A program made the position numbers and the translations under genes. This document shows positions 48,621 through 61,014 of a stretch of DNA of 64,000 bases, piece by piece (position 1 is the stretch's first letter; every line of letters starts with the position of its first letter). The notes under the pieces are model-generated. The model saw only the letters and a program-made list of their open reading frames with translations, searched no databases and was not told where the DNA came from. The stretch is from Undaria pinnatifida (Eukaryota > Sar > Phaeophyceae > Laminariales > Alariaceae). The DNA is taken from positions 11,657,022 to 11,721,021 of the forward strand of contig JABAKD010000004.1 in NCBI GenBank assembly GCA_012845835.1. The letters are read 5' to 3'.

Positions 48621-50405
48621 GTGTAACCGAAGCCGGCCACGCGAATTGGTGCCATGTCGTCGGCTGATTGAGAGGCCAGAAGCCAACATTGCGAGAGGTA
48701 GGCACACCGGAGCAGCCGCAGCGCGGCCTCCGAAGGTCCTTCGCACAGCGTAGACCGCCTGCGACGCTTCGAAAACAACCGAGACCGCCGCAAACCCAGT
48801 TTTTCGTCGCCCTGCACCTCGAAAGTTACACGACCAACTACCACATGATGACTTCGCTCAGAAGTTCGACCGCTATATCCCCGTCGCTGCTGCCCGTGTC
48901 GGGCGGCGGGGTGGCGCCAGCCCATCCAAGAGACACCTAGAGCCATAGCCTCCAAGCCGCTGCCGGCCAACAGGATCTGCGGCTAGCCGCGGCGCTCCGG
49001 GGAGGACGCGAGCCATCGCTCGCCTCGGTCGTTGCCCACGGGTGTTCGTTGACCCTTTTGCGTTTTTTGAATTTTTTTATTTCTTAGAACGCACTGCGCC
49101 GTTCCTTGATAAGAACCAAAGTTGAATTTTTCGTGTTTTTTTCATGAAATTAAAAAAAAAAAAAAAACGAAATTCGGGCCGTCACACAAAAACAAAAATA
49201 ATTTTCTAACCCAGCAGGCACCATAACGTTTGGATGGAACCGGACGTCCCAACCATACCACAGACCAAGCCCACAAAGCCTCGCTTGTCCAAATACTCAG
49301 AAATAACAGACACGACAAGCAGACCACCCCCACCGCCCACTCGCGCGACGATTTCATACAAGTACTGCCCGGCCGTCGCTGGAAACACCGGAAAAAAAAT
49401 CGCTAAAAAAAACAATAAAACACAAACACATAACATCCCCTACTTTTTGTTCAGTGGAGTGTAGCAGGACTCTAAACCCAAATGCAGCAGAAACAATCAC
49501 AATTCGAACAAAGTACGTTTTTCAGACAGCCAGGACTTTTGTTTACTCCCACGGCAGGTTCAGAACAAGAGCTTCACACAACCGTCATTGGGCCGTCGCC
49601 GAAAATGAATTTATTTGTCAACAGTGCGTTGGCACCGATCCGACTAAAACCCTGGTAGTAAAGGCTGTAGTACCGACACGGGTTACAACAAGCCCGACAA
49701 TATTCCCAGTCCACCCGGCATGAACACCTCCACCCGCACCCGGCGCGAGGATTCCGCACAGGCCTAAATCCATGACACAATCGCAGGGCATTGGAGGTCA
49801 AATTCACACCACAGTTACGGCAAGCCATACAAAAATGGTTTTGCAACAGGCACGACATAAGGAAACCCCCCGCGGCCGCTTCCGGAACGAATGTCTACGT
49901 AAGTACCACCCGGTCGTCGCGGTCAATGCCGGTGTCGAAAACACGCCAATAAAGACGCACACACTGACGACGACTTAATAAGCACTTTCACGCAAGCTCG
50001 TCACAACAATGACCTTGACTTGTTCCTCCGAAACGCCGCCCTGTCACCCTCCTCCTCCCCCACCCCGAACCCAAAACATCACATAACGACACAGGACAAG
50101 AAGCCCTCGCATCAGGCACGTCACGTACTGCCCAAAACCACGAATGCCATACGGCACCCCCGACAATAAAGAACTGAATTGTACGGAAGTCCAGTCCTTC
50201 GCGGAAATGGCACGACATAATCATACCCCCACTACCAACCCCCCGATAATAAAAGACGGAAAATAACAGCATGGCACGCGGTGGTAGAAGTCCGGCGATA
50301 CTCCGCGAGGGGTCATGCCGCGGTAAAAAAACAACACAGGTAGCGCTAGGATAGAGCATCAAACCGACAGCCTTCCGACATACACGACAAACATAATTCG
50401 CTCGC

Positions 50406-53400
50406 CTAGTCCTTCTTCCGCATCCTCTCGCGAGCCTCCGCCAACTTCTCGATTGCATCCGCGAGCAGTTCCTTTCCTACTTCACGCACGCAGGGGGGAC
50501 ATTCCGGGTCCATACCCTGAACGTGTTTTGAAAGTCTTTCGACGGCCGCCATGAGGGCTTCCACTTCCTCAAGTTTGGTTCTGTAATGCTCCGCCTTAGC
50601 GCTCGCCAATTTCATCTCGGCTTCCTCGTGCTCCATCGACGCCGTTTCTAACGCCTTCGCAATCCGCGCCTTCTCCATTGCTTGCGTCGAATCGATAGCG
50701 GCCATTATGGCGTTCCTGGCCTCACGCCTCTTCTGCAAGTCCTCTAAGTGTTGCCTCCTGCTGGCCTCGAACGCCGACGTCTTGTTCTTGCGCTTTGCGG
50801 AGCTAGACCCGCCGGTGCGTTCGGTCTTCACTCCTCCTCCCGCGTGGCGCGACCCACCTTCTCCGGGTGCCGATCCTCCACCAGGGGGGGGCGACCCACC
50901 TTTTACGTAGGATGCCGATCCTGAACCGACGGGGGGCGACCCACCTCCTCCGGATGCCGACCCTGAACCGGCGGGGGGCGACCCACCTTCTCCGGATGCC
51001 GACCCTCCACCGACGGGTGGCGAGTCTCCACCGACGGGCGATGATTCTCCACCGACGGGTGAGGATCCCCCGTACTCTGGCGGCAAGCTGCCTGTACCGG
51101 TCGCACATCCTCCGCCCCCGGACGACGATCCTCCGCCACCGGATGACGATGCTCCGCCCCCGGACGACAACGCTCCGCCCCTGGATGACGACGCTCCGCC
51201 TCCGGGTGGCGGTCCTCCTCCCTGGGATGTGGATGGTATGCCTGTGCGACGCGACTGCATCGTTGATCGCGTGCCCGTGTTTCCAGGGACGCTGCTGATG
51301 GCCCCTGGGTGGCCGTCGGGGAAAACAGCGTGGGCAACACCGCTTCCAGTTCCCCTCAAGGACATGAGGTCGTTGTAGATGATGGTAGCCACTTTCCCCC
51401 CGCAGAAATTCCACGTGTGGCTGGCGTCTTCCCGCGCCACGCCGTCGCCACCATCCCCCGCGGGTTTGACGTTGGCGCCTTCCCCGCCGCTCTTGTTTTC
51501 GTTCGCCTGCATTGCCTGGGCGATGGTTTAACAAAGGCAAAGGGTTCGGAGAGGGCGTGGGGCGGGTGGAGGGGCGGGGGGGGCGGGGGGATGGGAGGGG
51601 GGCAATGGGGGTCGGTAAGTGTAGGTACGCGGTATTTTGTTGTTGATGCCGTGAAAAAAGTACGGAAAGTTCCACTCATGTAATTATCGGATGAACGGCG
51701 TAGTGCGTGTTAGAGTAAAAACACAGGAAGAGGGTCAACGAACACCGGTGGGCAACGACCTAGCCGAGCGCTAACCGTTCACCCCAGACGACTTAGTACG
51801 TTTGCGCTAAGCACAACGCGGAGTACACGAAAGTATCGGGTCTGAGTCTGAACGGTGGACCGACAGCCAATCGCGGCCGTGGGTGCCAACCCGCGCGCAT
51901 CGCGCGGGTGTCGTGTGTCTGTGTCAGCCTACTGCATCTCTGTACTTTCGCCACCTGCGCGAACGAAGCACGAGCGTACCGGAGGGCATTCCTGCCGCAA
52001 ACGCGAAACCGGAACACTCACGGTATGGCCAGCCTTGATCTCGCGAAACCAAGGTAGGATGTGCGTTTCAAGCTCTCTGTAGTCCGGCTCCCCGTCCTCC
52101 AGCCTGTCAAGCGCGTGAAGTAACGCCGTCCCCGTGCCCACGAGGTCTAACCCCTGCAGTCCGCTACGCAAAGACAACGGAGCTGTTGAATCGTTCTGGT
52201 GATCGTTCGGCAATGATATGCCGTTGCCGTTCGAGTCTTTCCAACCTGGGTTGGCCATTGCCCTAGCGGCCTTAGCCACGAAAACGTGCCGCGCCCCGAC
52301 AGCCTTCCGGTCTATCTGGTCGCGGGTGGGTGCGTTGTTGGCGGCCTCAAACAGGCTGAACATGTGGTCGCAGTTCATGACGCATAACAACCGGCAGTGG
52401 AAACTTTGTTTGGGAAGTTTCACCTTCGCCAGCAAGCCCTTCACATCCGGCTTCGGCGCTGGCGTCTTCCTCACAGGTGTTATCCCGGTGGGAGTGTCCT
52501 CCCACTCAGGGGCGTCCTCGTTGTGGTACCGCCATGACGCGCGACCAGACAGAGCGTCTGCTAGGTCCTTCTTCGACGCCGACGACAACGACTTCAGCAG
52601 CCTATTGGGGCCCCATCGAAGACCGCTCCTCCCCCCGATCCTGATGGCTTCTCCCCTAAGGTCTTTCAGTTTCCATCGATGATAGTTGGGGATTGTCGTG
52701 CGTCGTGACGCACTTGTTCGTGGAGGAGTTGCGGTTGATGCAGAGGTACTTGTGCCTTGTGCGTAGCGTGACGCACTTGTTCGTGGAGGAGTTGCGGTTG
52801 ATGCAGAGGTACTTGTGCCTTGTGCGTAGCTGGGTGCCGTGGGGCTGCTCTGGGCGTTGCCTGCACCGATGGGCGTCGTCCCTGCGTTGCTGGGTTCCGT
52901 GGTGCTGCGCGGTCCGGTGCTAGATTGTCGGGATGTGCCCTGTCCATTGTGTTGGGGTAGTGGCATGGGGTTCGAGGCGAAGGGAGGGCGTGGTCGGCGT
53001 TGACGCGAAGGGTGCTCATGAGAGGGGACGCGACATAGGGCATTTCGATGTCGATTTGACTCTCTTCATCACTGGATATGTTTGCGTCAATCTTCATCCT
53101 GCCCGGGAGCATGATGGATCACTTGCGTGTTTTTGTCGTTTTTGTTGTGGAGCGCGAATAAAACAGCCGCAGGACATCAACAGCGCAAACGTTTGAAAGA
53201 GGTTGGCGGCTCAGATGAAATATATCTGACCCGAGGCGCAGCGCCAATATGGTGTTGGGGTAATCTGCCGGGGCTCTGCGCCCCACCGCGTCGTTAGTGT
53301 ATGGAGCAGGTGTTGGGAAGTAACGCAAGGCAGCGCGGACCGCATCCTTGCTCTTTGATTGTTATGTACAATTACAAAAAATACAAACAACAAAACAAAC

Positions 53401-56400
53401 AAATAAGCAAATACGACGTAGACAGGTCTTGCGTCCTTTCGTCAAGTCGGCCTGTGATTTTACGTGGCTCACATATATAGGGTCTGTCTAAAGGAAGCAA
53501 CCATTTCGCGACAAAAATAACAGAAAAAAAAAGCAGAAGTAAGCAATAGCCGAGTTTCATTGGTCAGGTAGGATAAACTGGCAGTAGAGATGCCGATAAA
53601 CCCGTGGTGCTTTTCATTTTTGTCCATCCGAAAACCATGAAATTATGAAAACGGGGTCAATTAATCGAAACATGGAATACACAGCGCAAAGAGGGACATA
53701 GGGTGACATGTACAAGAGCAGCAGGGATGGGGCGTGTGTATACCATTCTCTCGGACCATGAATTCAAAACTGTGTAGATACGGTATTCCTCTATGCCTCG
53801 TGGACGTCCGTCTACGGCGTGCAAGATGATGATGCCTACTCTATGAATTTCTCCTACGCTGTGCTGGAGTCAACTTCGACGGGGGCGAGTATTGCAGTTA
53901 AGGGCAAAGAACCTCACCTCCGTTCGAGTGAAAACGACGTCTGCGCTGCGTCGGCTGCTTAGTGAGAAGTCCTCGTCGTCCGATGTGTTATCCCCGGGGA
54001 TGTACGTTTCCCCCACTTCAAACTCCTGTGGGAGATGGAGGGATTGTGCGGCATAAATAATTTACGTCAGCCATGGTACCGACAAGTTCCAGTGAGGGAG
54101 CGACGTTGGGTTTCGCGTGACGAAAACTACGCGATCATGAATCGAGGGGGCCATCGACACAAGGCAGTTACGGAATCGGGAGTCTTACTTTCGTGAGTGC
54201 TTTTCCGGTTACCGGTCGGCTTCACGGTAACGGACGTTTCGTTGACATCGACGTTACGCACCGAGTGGTTGGTGTCGATGGGTGGTCCAGTGTTGATGGC
54301 GTCCGCCAAGCTCGAACAGTCTTGACGGTGTCCAGGGGCAGAACGAGCGCCCGCTGCTTGCGGGGTAGTTCCGGGCTGACGAAGAGCCCCAAAAACGGAC
54401 AGACGACGCGGAAAAATGAAATCAACATACATGAGTCGTGATGATGTACGCAGCGCGTTAGTGCTGTTTCTCTAGGGCAGGTGTTTTTAGCTGCGCACCC
54501 GGTTGGCGGTGTGGTCGCACCTTGAGCCGCCCGAGTGACGGAATCTACCACAAACAGCTAACCGAGTAACGGCGGTTTGGCTCTTACTTGTTGTCAAACA
54601 CAGAATCCCTGGGAGAGTTGCGGCAGCAATAGGCAGCAAGAGGTGCCGCGAATGATTTCCTACCAACGCACATAAGGTACGATTGGGAAAAGTGTACGCC
54701 CGCGTGATTCATGCCGTCATTTCGGCAACGTCATTGTAATGTACACAAAGAAGCTCGATGCTCCGCCAGTTGTTCAAGTTAGAGCAGAGTTGCGCACCGA
54801 GTCGCCGACGTCGAGAAGTGGTTCAGCATCGACGGCATCGTTCAAGCTCCAAGAGTCGGACACGCCCGCCTTCGTTAACTGCGCGTCCATCTCAGGCGGA
54901 GTGGTTCCGGGCTGACGAAGGATCCCAAATACAGGAAGCAATGAAAAACCAAGCGCACGCATCATAATTTGGCATATGTTATGTGTGACGAGGATTGTAT
55001 TTGTCGAGGGAAGGGCTGGAGCTGCATCCTCGTGCGACCGACCATGTTCGGTGGAACAAGTACATAACCACGTGAAATAAATAACCGCCGAACTGTGGGG
55101 TTATTATTCTTTTTTTGAAACACACAATCGTTGGGAAAGTTACAGCAGGACGGAGTGGTATGGGTGGGAGCAGTACCAGTCGACACGGCGACAATTGCCA
55201 AAACAACGCACACAGGGGACGATCGGGAAATCTTTTGGCGTAAACAAAACAAGTCGAGAGGGGACAGGGCGCAAGTCTTCTCGGGATGGGTACGGAGAAA
55301 ACGATGGAAGACCGTACGAGACTGGACCCTATAAACGAGGATGGTTACCAATGACCGGGTCGGAGAGGACGGGACCGGGTGTTAAAATCCCCGACGGTAC
55401 GGCACGGTCCGTGTACGATGGGTTAATTGACGGTGATGTTGAACACGCGGCGATGACGGCGACAGTCGGGCCCGACGTATGTTGGCGAGTTTGTTCAGTG
55501 GGCCAGGAAGACAATAAAAAATACATATGTATGAACAGCGGTGCGGGATTACAGGATTAATTGTACGTAAGGGACGGTACGTCATATGCCTTTTCTCACG
55601 ACGGGCTCCGTACGGTACGGTACAACGGGTCGGATTGGTTTGACGGGACGGGGTACCAAGAGTTCGCAGTAGGTAATGTCGTCGACAGGCGGGACCAAGG
55701 GACGGGACCAATTGGATGACGGTCTGGCCATCCCCTCATGTCCCGCCGCTTCGGTCGTACCGCTGCGTGAACATGCCGTGAAAAGCATTGAAAATGATCG
55801 GCCAATCCGATTTCCTCGTGATAAGTTTTTACAGGTTGTATGTTGGAGTTCCTGTACTGTTACAACGTCGGGGCCAGGTGGGGGTCTTGACGCAATTTTT
55901 CGGCTCAGGCGAAGCGATACACGACTACGTACAACAATTACAATATTACAGGGAGGTCACGTACCGAGTCGACGACGTCGATAAGTGGTGCAGTATCGAC
56001 GGAGTCCTTCAAGGTCCAAGAGTCCGACACGCCGGCCTGAACAGACTGCGGGGCCGCTGCCTGTGGAATGGTTCCGGCGTGACAAAGGAGCGACAAACAC
56101 GCGCAGAACGGTAAAAAACAACAACAGTACACTGGCGCGTTATACGATACCAGGTGTTATGACATGTATGACGATTCATAGTGCTGTAGTGTTTCTTTCC
56201 CTTTCTTTCCCCCTTGCATGCCCATTTTGGCTCATGCTCGGGGTATGTTTCTATCTCCCGAGCTTTGGCTCCCCTTTTTATTTATTTATTTGTTTGTTTT
56301 TGTCTTGGTTTCTTTCGTTGTTTCTCTCTTTTACAAGGTATTTTGGTTTAATGAGAAGAACACAAAGGGGGGAGGGGGGGAAACAGGAGGAGTAGAAGGA

Positions 56401-58179
56401 AAGCCGTCCAAGGGAGTGGGGGCAGGGGGGGCAACAGGAGGAATAGAAGGGAGACCGCGGTGGACGAAGGCAGGAAGGAGATGGCAGACAGGGTAGCAAG
56501 GTACCAGGCCGACTAGTAGGTACGTAGCACTTTTCTTCTTTTCCTGGGGTATTTTTTGTTTCCCCTTTGTTCCCTCCTTGCGTGTCCAGGTTTTTGGCTC
56601 GTGTTCGGATTCTTATTTTGGTTTTACTTTACTTTATTTTTTTTTTTTTTATTTTTTTTATTTTATTATGTTTCTTTTCCCAGCATTGGCTCTCCTTTCC
56701 GGTTGGGTTGTTTCTTCGATTTCCCCTTCATTTTGTTTGTTTCATTTTTGTTTTATTTTTATCTTTGTTTTTATTTGTTTTCTTATTATTATTTTTTTTT
56801 GTTTTTGTTTTTGTTTATTTCGTATTCTCTCTTCCAATGTATTTCTGTTGCTGACGTATGTATGTTGTGCCTGTCGTACCCAGTACTTGGGCATGACATT
56901 GCGTTGTCGAATGCATTACGATGCATTATCTCTGCGTCGTAGCTTGTGACCACAGAGCTGATCTTTCTAGGGTGAAGAATCAGTACGGACGCTGGGTGTG
57001 CTGGAATAGGAGGAGTAGAAGAACGGTTTAATGTGAAGAACACACACACAGTGTCTCCACATGAGTCGAATTGGACCAGCGTGTGCCGGAATATCCATAG
57101 GGTCGGCGTACAATGAAAGCCAAACCGTCAAGCAACCGCGGGCGGTCGTCTTTTTCATAGTGTTTTCAAACACACAATCCTTCGGAACAGGTGAAAAGAG
57201 TTGCAGCGAGAGCCGTGGCAAGAGGTGCCACGATAGCGCTCCCATCAACACAAACAGCAGTGGACGATTTTCGTACGATAAATATTAAGAATAGACTGCT
57301 GTACCTGTTACGCACAGACGGGAGGGGCGATTTCCTTCTAATAAAATACAATGCTGTCGTACCTGGCATTAATTTCGACTTTGTATGTTGAACTTTATGT
57401 AGCAAGAAAAACACAACAGCATGGAGGATTTTTGAGAAAGGGGGTTTCGCCGAGGTCCTGCACCGTGTCCTACAATAGCGTTGATGGTACTAACCGTGCC
57501 GAAAACGCCAACTGGCGACGGCGTGCTGACGTCGCCCGTCAAGCTCCAGGAGTCCTGTACATGTTCCCGATTAGACAGCGCGACCGCTGGTTGCCCCTGG
57601 CGAGTATCCAAAACCAAGAAAGCCAAAACGTTACGAAAGATTCCAGACACAACGGGGTACGTCGTTGTACGACTCGTAGAACATATTGGACTTTCAGTAC
57701 CCGAAGACAACATGACAAAAAAGCTTCACGGGAAAAAATACTTGGAATTAATATACGTAGCGTTTGACCGGCGTCGGAAAAGGCTGCCTGGGAGTGTAGC
57801 ACAACACGGTCTTTTCCAGCTGTATGCGTAAACATCTACGCCCAAGGTGTGAGGACGAGGCAGTACACAATCAACACAGACACCATACTACTCTGTTACC
57901 TGTCACACATCCATGCACACAGCGCGTACGCTACGCCAGGTACATGATCGTCGCGGACAAGAGCGCTGTGCTGCTGCTGAGGCAGCCATCGACGACAAAC
58001 AAACGAGGTTCAACCCACCTTTCGCAGATGCCCTTGGCTATCGGTCGACACGCCAGGTACAGGTTCGTGCGGCGCGGACAAAGGAGGGGTAGCTGATACA
58101 AGAATCCGGGGCTGTTGCTCGTCTCTGCGGTGTTGGTATTGGTGGTCGTTGCGATGGTTTTGCTCGTGGTGTACGTGCA

Positions 58180-58259
<80 letters not shown>

Positions 58260-58351
58260 GCCTGCGCTGACAGACGATCCTCCTGTGCTAGATGCTGGGT
58301 GCGATGCTGCGGCTGGTAGAGCCGTTTCCCTTCTATATTCATGTGGTCCAT
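50406..58351 (-). CDS. Second gene of the Harbinger element: polyQ, repeated exon modules, coiled coil (unknown function)
   Basis: Proposed exons in transcript order: 58351-58019, 57596-57495, 56060-55965, 54911-54798, 54375-54262, 54025-53918, about 52939-52022, 51506-50406. Every junction is phase 0 with GT-AG, giving about 961 aa. Exon 1 has a glutamine run from the CTG repeat. Exons 2-5 are variants of one 32-38 aa module (core DSWSL-DAV-PLIDV-DS). Exon 6 is acidic (NTSDDEDF). Exon 7 has a 21-aa direct repeat and a possible SAP-like helix pair (WKLKDLRGEAIRIGG). The last exon has Gly/Ser/Pro repeats and a roughly 90-aa coiled coil. I do not recognise the family. It sits inside the transposon, converging on the transposase, where PIF/Harbinger elements often carry an accessory DNA-binding protein. 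The 5' edge of exon 7 is uncertain: an alternative frame starting at 53112 (IDANISSDEESQIDIEM) may also be coding. Joining all exons in one transcript is inference. Confidence 0.55.
52704..52829 (-). repeat. 63-bp coding tandem duplication in element gene 2
   Basis: Two adjacent 63-bp units with the same sequence. In the minus frame each encodes 21 aa beginning YAQGTSTSASTATPPRTSA. The frame is preserved. Confidence 0.9.
56835..57045 (-). repeat. About 200-bp dispersed repeat inside the transposon
   Basis: Nearly identical, in inverse orientation, to 61015-61210. Shared stretches include GATAATGCATCGTAATGCAT, ACAACGCAATGTCATGCCC and GGGTACGACAGGCACAAC. Confidence 0.92.
58181..58258 (+). repeat. 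(CTG)n microsatellite
   Basis: About 25 uninterrupted CTG units. On the minus strand they encode the glutamine run of the proposed first exon of element gene 2. Confidence 0.95.
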
Positions 58352-58499
58352 GCTTGTGCTCTCGGGCCTTTGTAGCAGTGGCTGATCTGCCCTGTTGTGG
58401 CCTCGGACCCAGCGCGGCCCAACCTGTAGTCAATCGGGTCTTCGTGCATGCATCTACGTCGCTACGAACTCCTCAAATTCAACTCGCAAATTCGATGAA

Positions 58500-58539
58500 A
58501 ATTCGACAAAGAAGTCTTTTTGGACTTCTTTGTCGAATT
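58500..58539. repeat. Subterminal perfect hairpin of the element
   Basis: AATTCGACAAAGAAGTC, then six bases TTTTTG, then GACTTCTTTGTCGAATT: 17-bp perfect arms, 141 bp inside the right end and just upstream of the second gene. It could be a transposase or accessory-protein binding site. Confidence 0.8.
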
Positions 58540-58612
58540 CGATTTTTCGAATTTCACTCGTCCACAAATGCAAAAAGCCTGCATGGTGATTTATTTTTTG
58601 ACCAATCAGATG

Positions 58613-58680
58613 CAAATTCGATTTTTTTCAAAAAAAAAAATCGAAATTCGATTGTGCAAGTTCCTCGTTAATATGGGCCC
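58613..58680 (-). repeat. Right terminal inverted repeat
   Basis: The reverse complement starts GGGCCCATATTAACGAGG and matches the left end over 68 bp, including the lengths of the T and A runs. Near identity of the two ends implies a recent insertion. Confidence 0.92.
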
Positions 58681-58774
58681 TAAGCTATTGGTTAACCTTT
58701 TGCAAGTGGTCAAACGGACTAATACCCCACTGATACCTTAACAAATGGCGTCGTCGACAGACCATGGGTTTTTT

Positions 58775-58803
58775 GGATCGTGGGTTCGAATCCCACATCC
58801 GCC
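58775..58803 (+). other. tRNA T-arm-like hairpin
   Basis: GTGGGTTCGAATCCCAC forms a perfect T arm followed by ATCCGCC. No matching 5' acceptor strand (GGCGGAT) or anticodon arm is present nearby, so it is at most a tRNA fragment in the repeat that flanks the transposon. Confidence 0.4.
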
Positions 58804-58993
58804 TATAATAAACTTTTTCAGACTTTTCCCACGTCGAACTTGAACAATACCCTTCCTGGTATCCCCAGGAAATGAAACGGCTAGCAAATTGACAGGTCGA
58901 CAGGTCCGCCCGTATATCCGGCCGACCTGCTATCCCGCCGACCTGCTATCCCGCCGACCTGCTATCCCACCGTTTCAGGGGGGGAGAGTGGTA

Positions 58994-59070
58994 CAAGGCT
59001 TAGTTTTGGTTAGCTATTGGTTAACCTTTTGCAAGTGGTCAAACGGACGAATACCCCACTATTACCTCAA
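58994..59070 (+). repeat. Paralogous empty copy of the transposon target site
   Basis: AAGGCTTAGTTTTGGTTAGC, then TATTGGTTAACCTTTTGC and AAGTGGTCAAACGG. The left flank of the element (AAGGCTTAGTTTGGGTAA) plus the right flank (TAAGCTATTGGTTAACC), sharing one TAA, gives the same sequence apart from two or three bases. The right-flank copy lies at 58681-58742. Confidence 0.85.
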
Positions 59071-59446
59071 CAGTGCCCCCCGTACTTGAGCTCCATCATA
59101 GGGTTGTATATCTTGCAAAAATGAGGCAATTTAGCCTCATTTTTACGAGGTGTGGGGGAATCCATAGCCTCATTTTGTTTGTTTCCATCAGCCGCATCGT
59201 CGATCCCCTTTCCAATTCTGGATGTTTCGTTGACATCCTTTGATTGCCATGTGATTTGCATCTACGACTATTCAGGGTGGTCTAATGTCCAGGCGCGAGT
59301 AGTGAGACGTACGCACCAGTATGGACCTGGCACATCGTAGGCTGACTCCCGATTTCACTTTTACATGTTTCTGGCGGAGGCGTGAATTGCGTCAGTTGTG
59401 ATGTATGCGTGTACCTTGTACCTCCTTTGTTTTTGTTATTGTTTTT

Positions 59447-59530
59447 CCCTGGGGTATTCCTCAGCTCCAGAGTGACTGGAGTCTGTCCTGTGACCACGGA
59501 CTTGATGATGCGAGTCAATGTGAGAACAAC
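59447..59530 (-). repeat. Dispersed 85-bp repeat, copy 2
   Basis: Inverted relative to copy 1, with no GTT array left at its head. Confidence 0.93.
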
Positions 59531-59908
59531 AATGTAATGGAGTGCCCTCCGTAGAAGGATCGTTCGTAGATTCGACTTGAAACCATGTCATGGTTGAGGT
59601 GAAACCACGTGATATTAGATGTCACATTCACGTCACGGCCATCATAGATGGGCGATAATGTAGGTAACGATGATCGGACAGGCAGGACGCCCCTCATCTC
59701 ACTTCCTGTACTACCCTGCCTTACGCTGCCTAGCCCTGTTATGTCTGTGTTTTAGCATTCTATTTAGGGAAATAATGCATATTAAGCTTCGAGCCTTGCC
59801 GCGAGCCATGAGAAGAGACTGCCGAAGACATCGAAACTCATGAGGGATACGCTTCCCAACACCGACCAGCCACGCACCCCCCACTCGGAGCACTGTGACA
59901 GTAGTACC

Positions 59909-59911
59909 GGG

Positions 59912-59970
<59 letters not shown>

Positions 59971-60000
59971 GCTGTTGCTGTTGTTGTATTAATATTAATC
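59909..60000 (+). repeat. (GTT)n array joined to an 85-bp dispersed repeat
   Basis: Runs into ATTAATATTAATCG and then CTCACATTAACTCGCATAAT. Confidence 0.95.
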
Positions 60001-60009
60001 GTTGTTGTT

Positions 60010-60095
60010 CTCACATTAACTCGCATAATCAAGTCTGTGGTCACAGGACAGGCTCCAGTTACTCTGGAGCCGAGGAACACCCCAGGGAAAAAACA
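60010..60095 (+). repeat. Dispersed 85-bp repeat, copy 3
   Basis: Follows a GTT array and is continued by CACAAACCAAAGGTGGTACA, as in copies 1 and 5. Confidence 0.93.
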
Positions 60096-60264
60096 CAAAC
60101 CAAAGGTGGTACACGCACCGGGTACGAGAACACAAGACAAGCCAGACCACAAAAAAAATAGAGGAAATGAAGAAGCAAAACGAAACAGAACAACCGACAG
60201 GAGTTCTGAGAGTACCTTACCGCTTTTTCGACATGGTTGTCACACTCTTTAGATTATATGTACA

Positions 60265-60350
60265 TTCCCTGGGGTATTCCTCATCTCCAGAGTGACTGGA
60301 GCCTGTCCTGTGACCACGGATTATGATTATGCGAGTTAATGTGAGAACAG
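60265..60350 (-). repeat. Dispersed 85-bp repeat, copy 4
   Basis: Inverted. With copy 3 it forms a large hairpin-capable pair. Confidence 0.92.
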
Positions 60351-61014
60351 CAACAACATATACCCAAACCCTAACCCAATGAAACGCAACAACCAATCAT
60401 TGTACTGTGAAACCCCCTTCGTCTAGTACACAGTGTGCTTCAACCATGTTGTTGAAAAAGTGGTACCGTAAGCTCTACTGGATGGAGGGGTGTCCTGAAG
60501 CAGGAAGAATGTGATGCAAGTAAGTGAAGAACCAGTATCCGCCTTGAAATCAAAAGTGGTAAGCTCTGGTTGTGCTGACTTGGTTGTCTGAAGCAGGAAG
60601 AATGTGATGCAAGCGAAGAACCAGTATCCGCCTTGAAATTCTACGACTCTAATCGCTGTGTGCAGTGGTGGTCTCCCTATAGAGCTATAAGTCGTGCCGG
60701 CTTTTCTCACATTTACTCGCATGGTCAGGTCCGTGGTCGTAGGACAGCAGACAGGCTCCAGTCACTCTTGTTGTTGTTGTTGTTGTTGTTGTTGTCGTCG
60801 TCGTCTTCATATTAAACATGTTCTTTCTACCCAGGGGCATCATCAGTACACCCACAGCAGTCCGTGCTGATTCTTCATCCTAGAGAGATAGACATTCTGT
60901 GGTGACGACGACTCCTGTGAAACAGAGTACTGGTACACCAACCAGTCGCAATTCGTCAAGGTGAAGCAAGTGAAGTGCTAGCGTACCGGGTGTGTGTGTG
61001 TGTGTTCTTCACAT

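Larger units (their letters stand above)
44484..58680. mobile_element. 14.2-kb PIF/Harbinger-type DNA transposon
   Basis: Bounded by 68-bp terminal inverted repeats that begin GGGCCC and differ at only three positions. It is flanked by TAA at 44481-44483 and again at 58681-58683, the 3-bp duplication typical of PIF/Harbinger. Joining the left flank to the right flank through one TAA recreates a sequence that is present nearly unchanged at about 58994-59030, a related empty site. The element contains an intact transposase (+) at the left and a multi-exon gene (-) at the right, converging. The size is large for the superfamily. An internal, diverged inverted copy of the right end at 48397-48620 suggests an older related insertion inside it or descent from nested elements. 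Confidence 0.88.

Noticed and set aside
51356-51675. Overlapping plus and minus Pro/Arg-rich frames at 50.8-51.7 kb
   Set aside because: Shadows of the glycine/serine/proline repeat exon of element gene 2 in other frames.
58038-58433. 131-aa frame with a poly-alanine run
   Set aside because: Alternative frame of the CTG array. The polyglutamine frame alone ends at a phase-0 donor that fits the following exons. The choice remains an inference.
58706-58803. Possible tRNA gene ending in a perfect T arm
   Set aside because: No pairing 5' acceptor strand and no convincing D or anticodon arm. The spacing between A-box-like and B-box sequence is too long.
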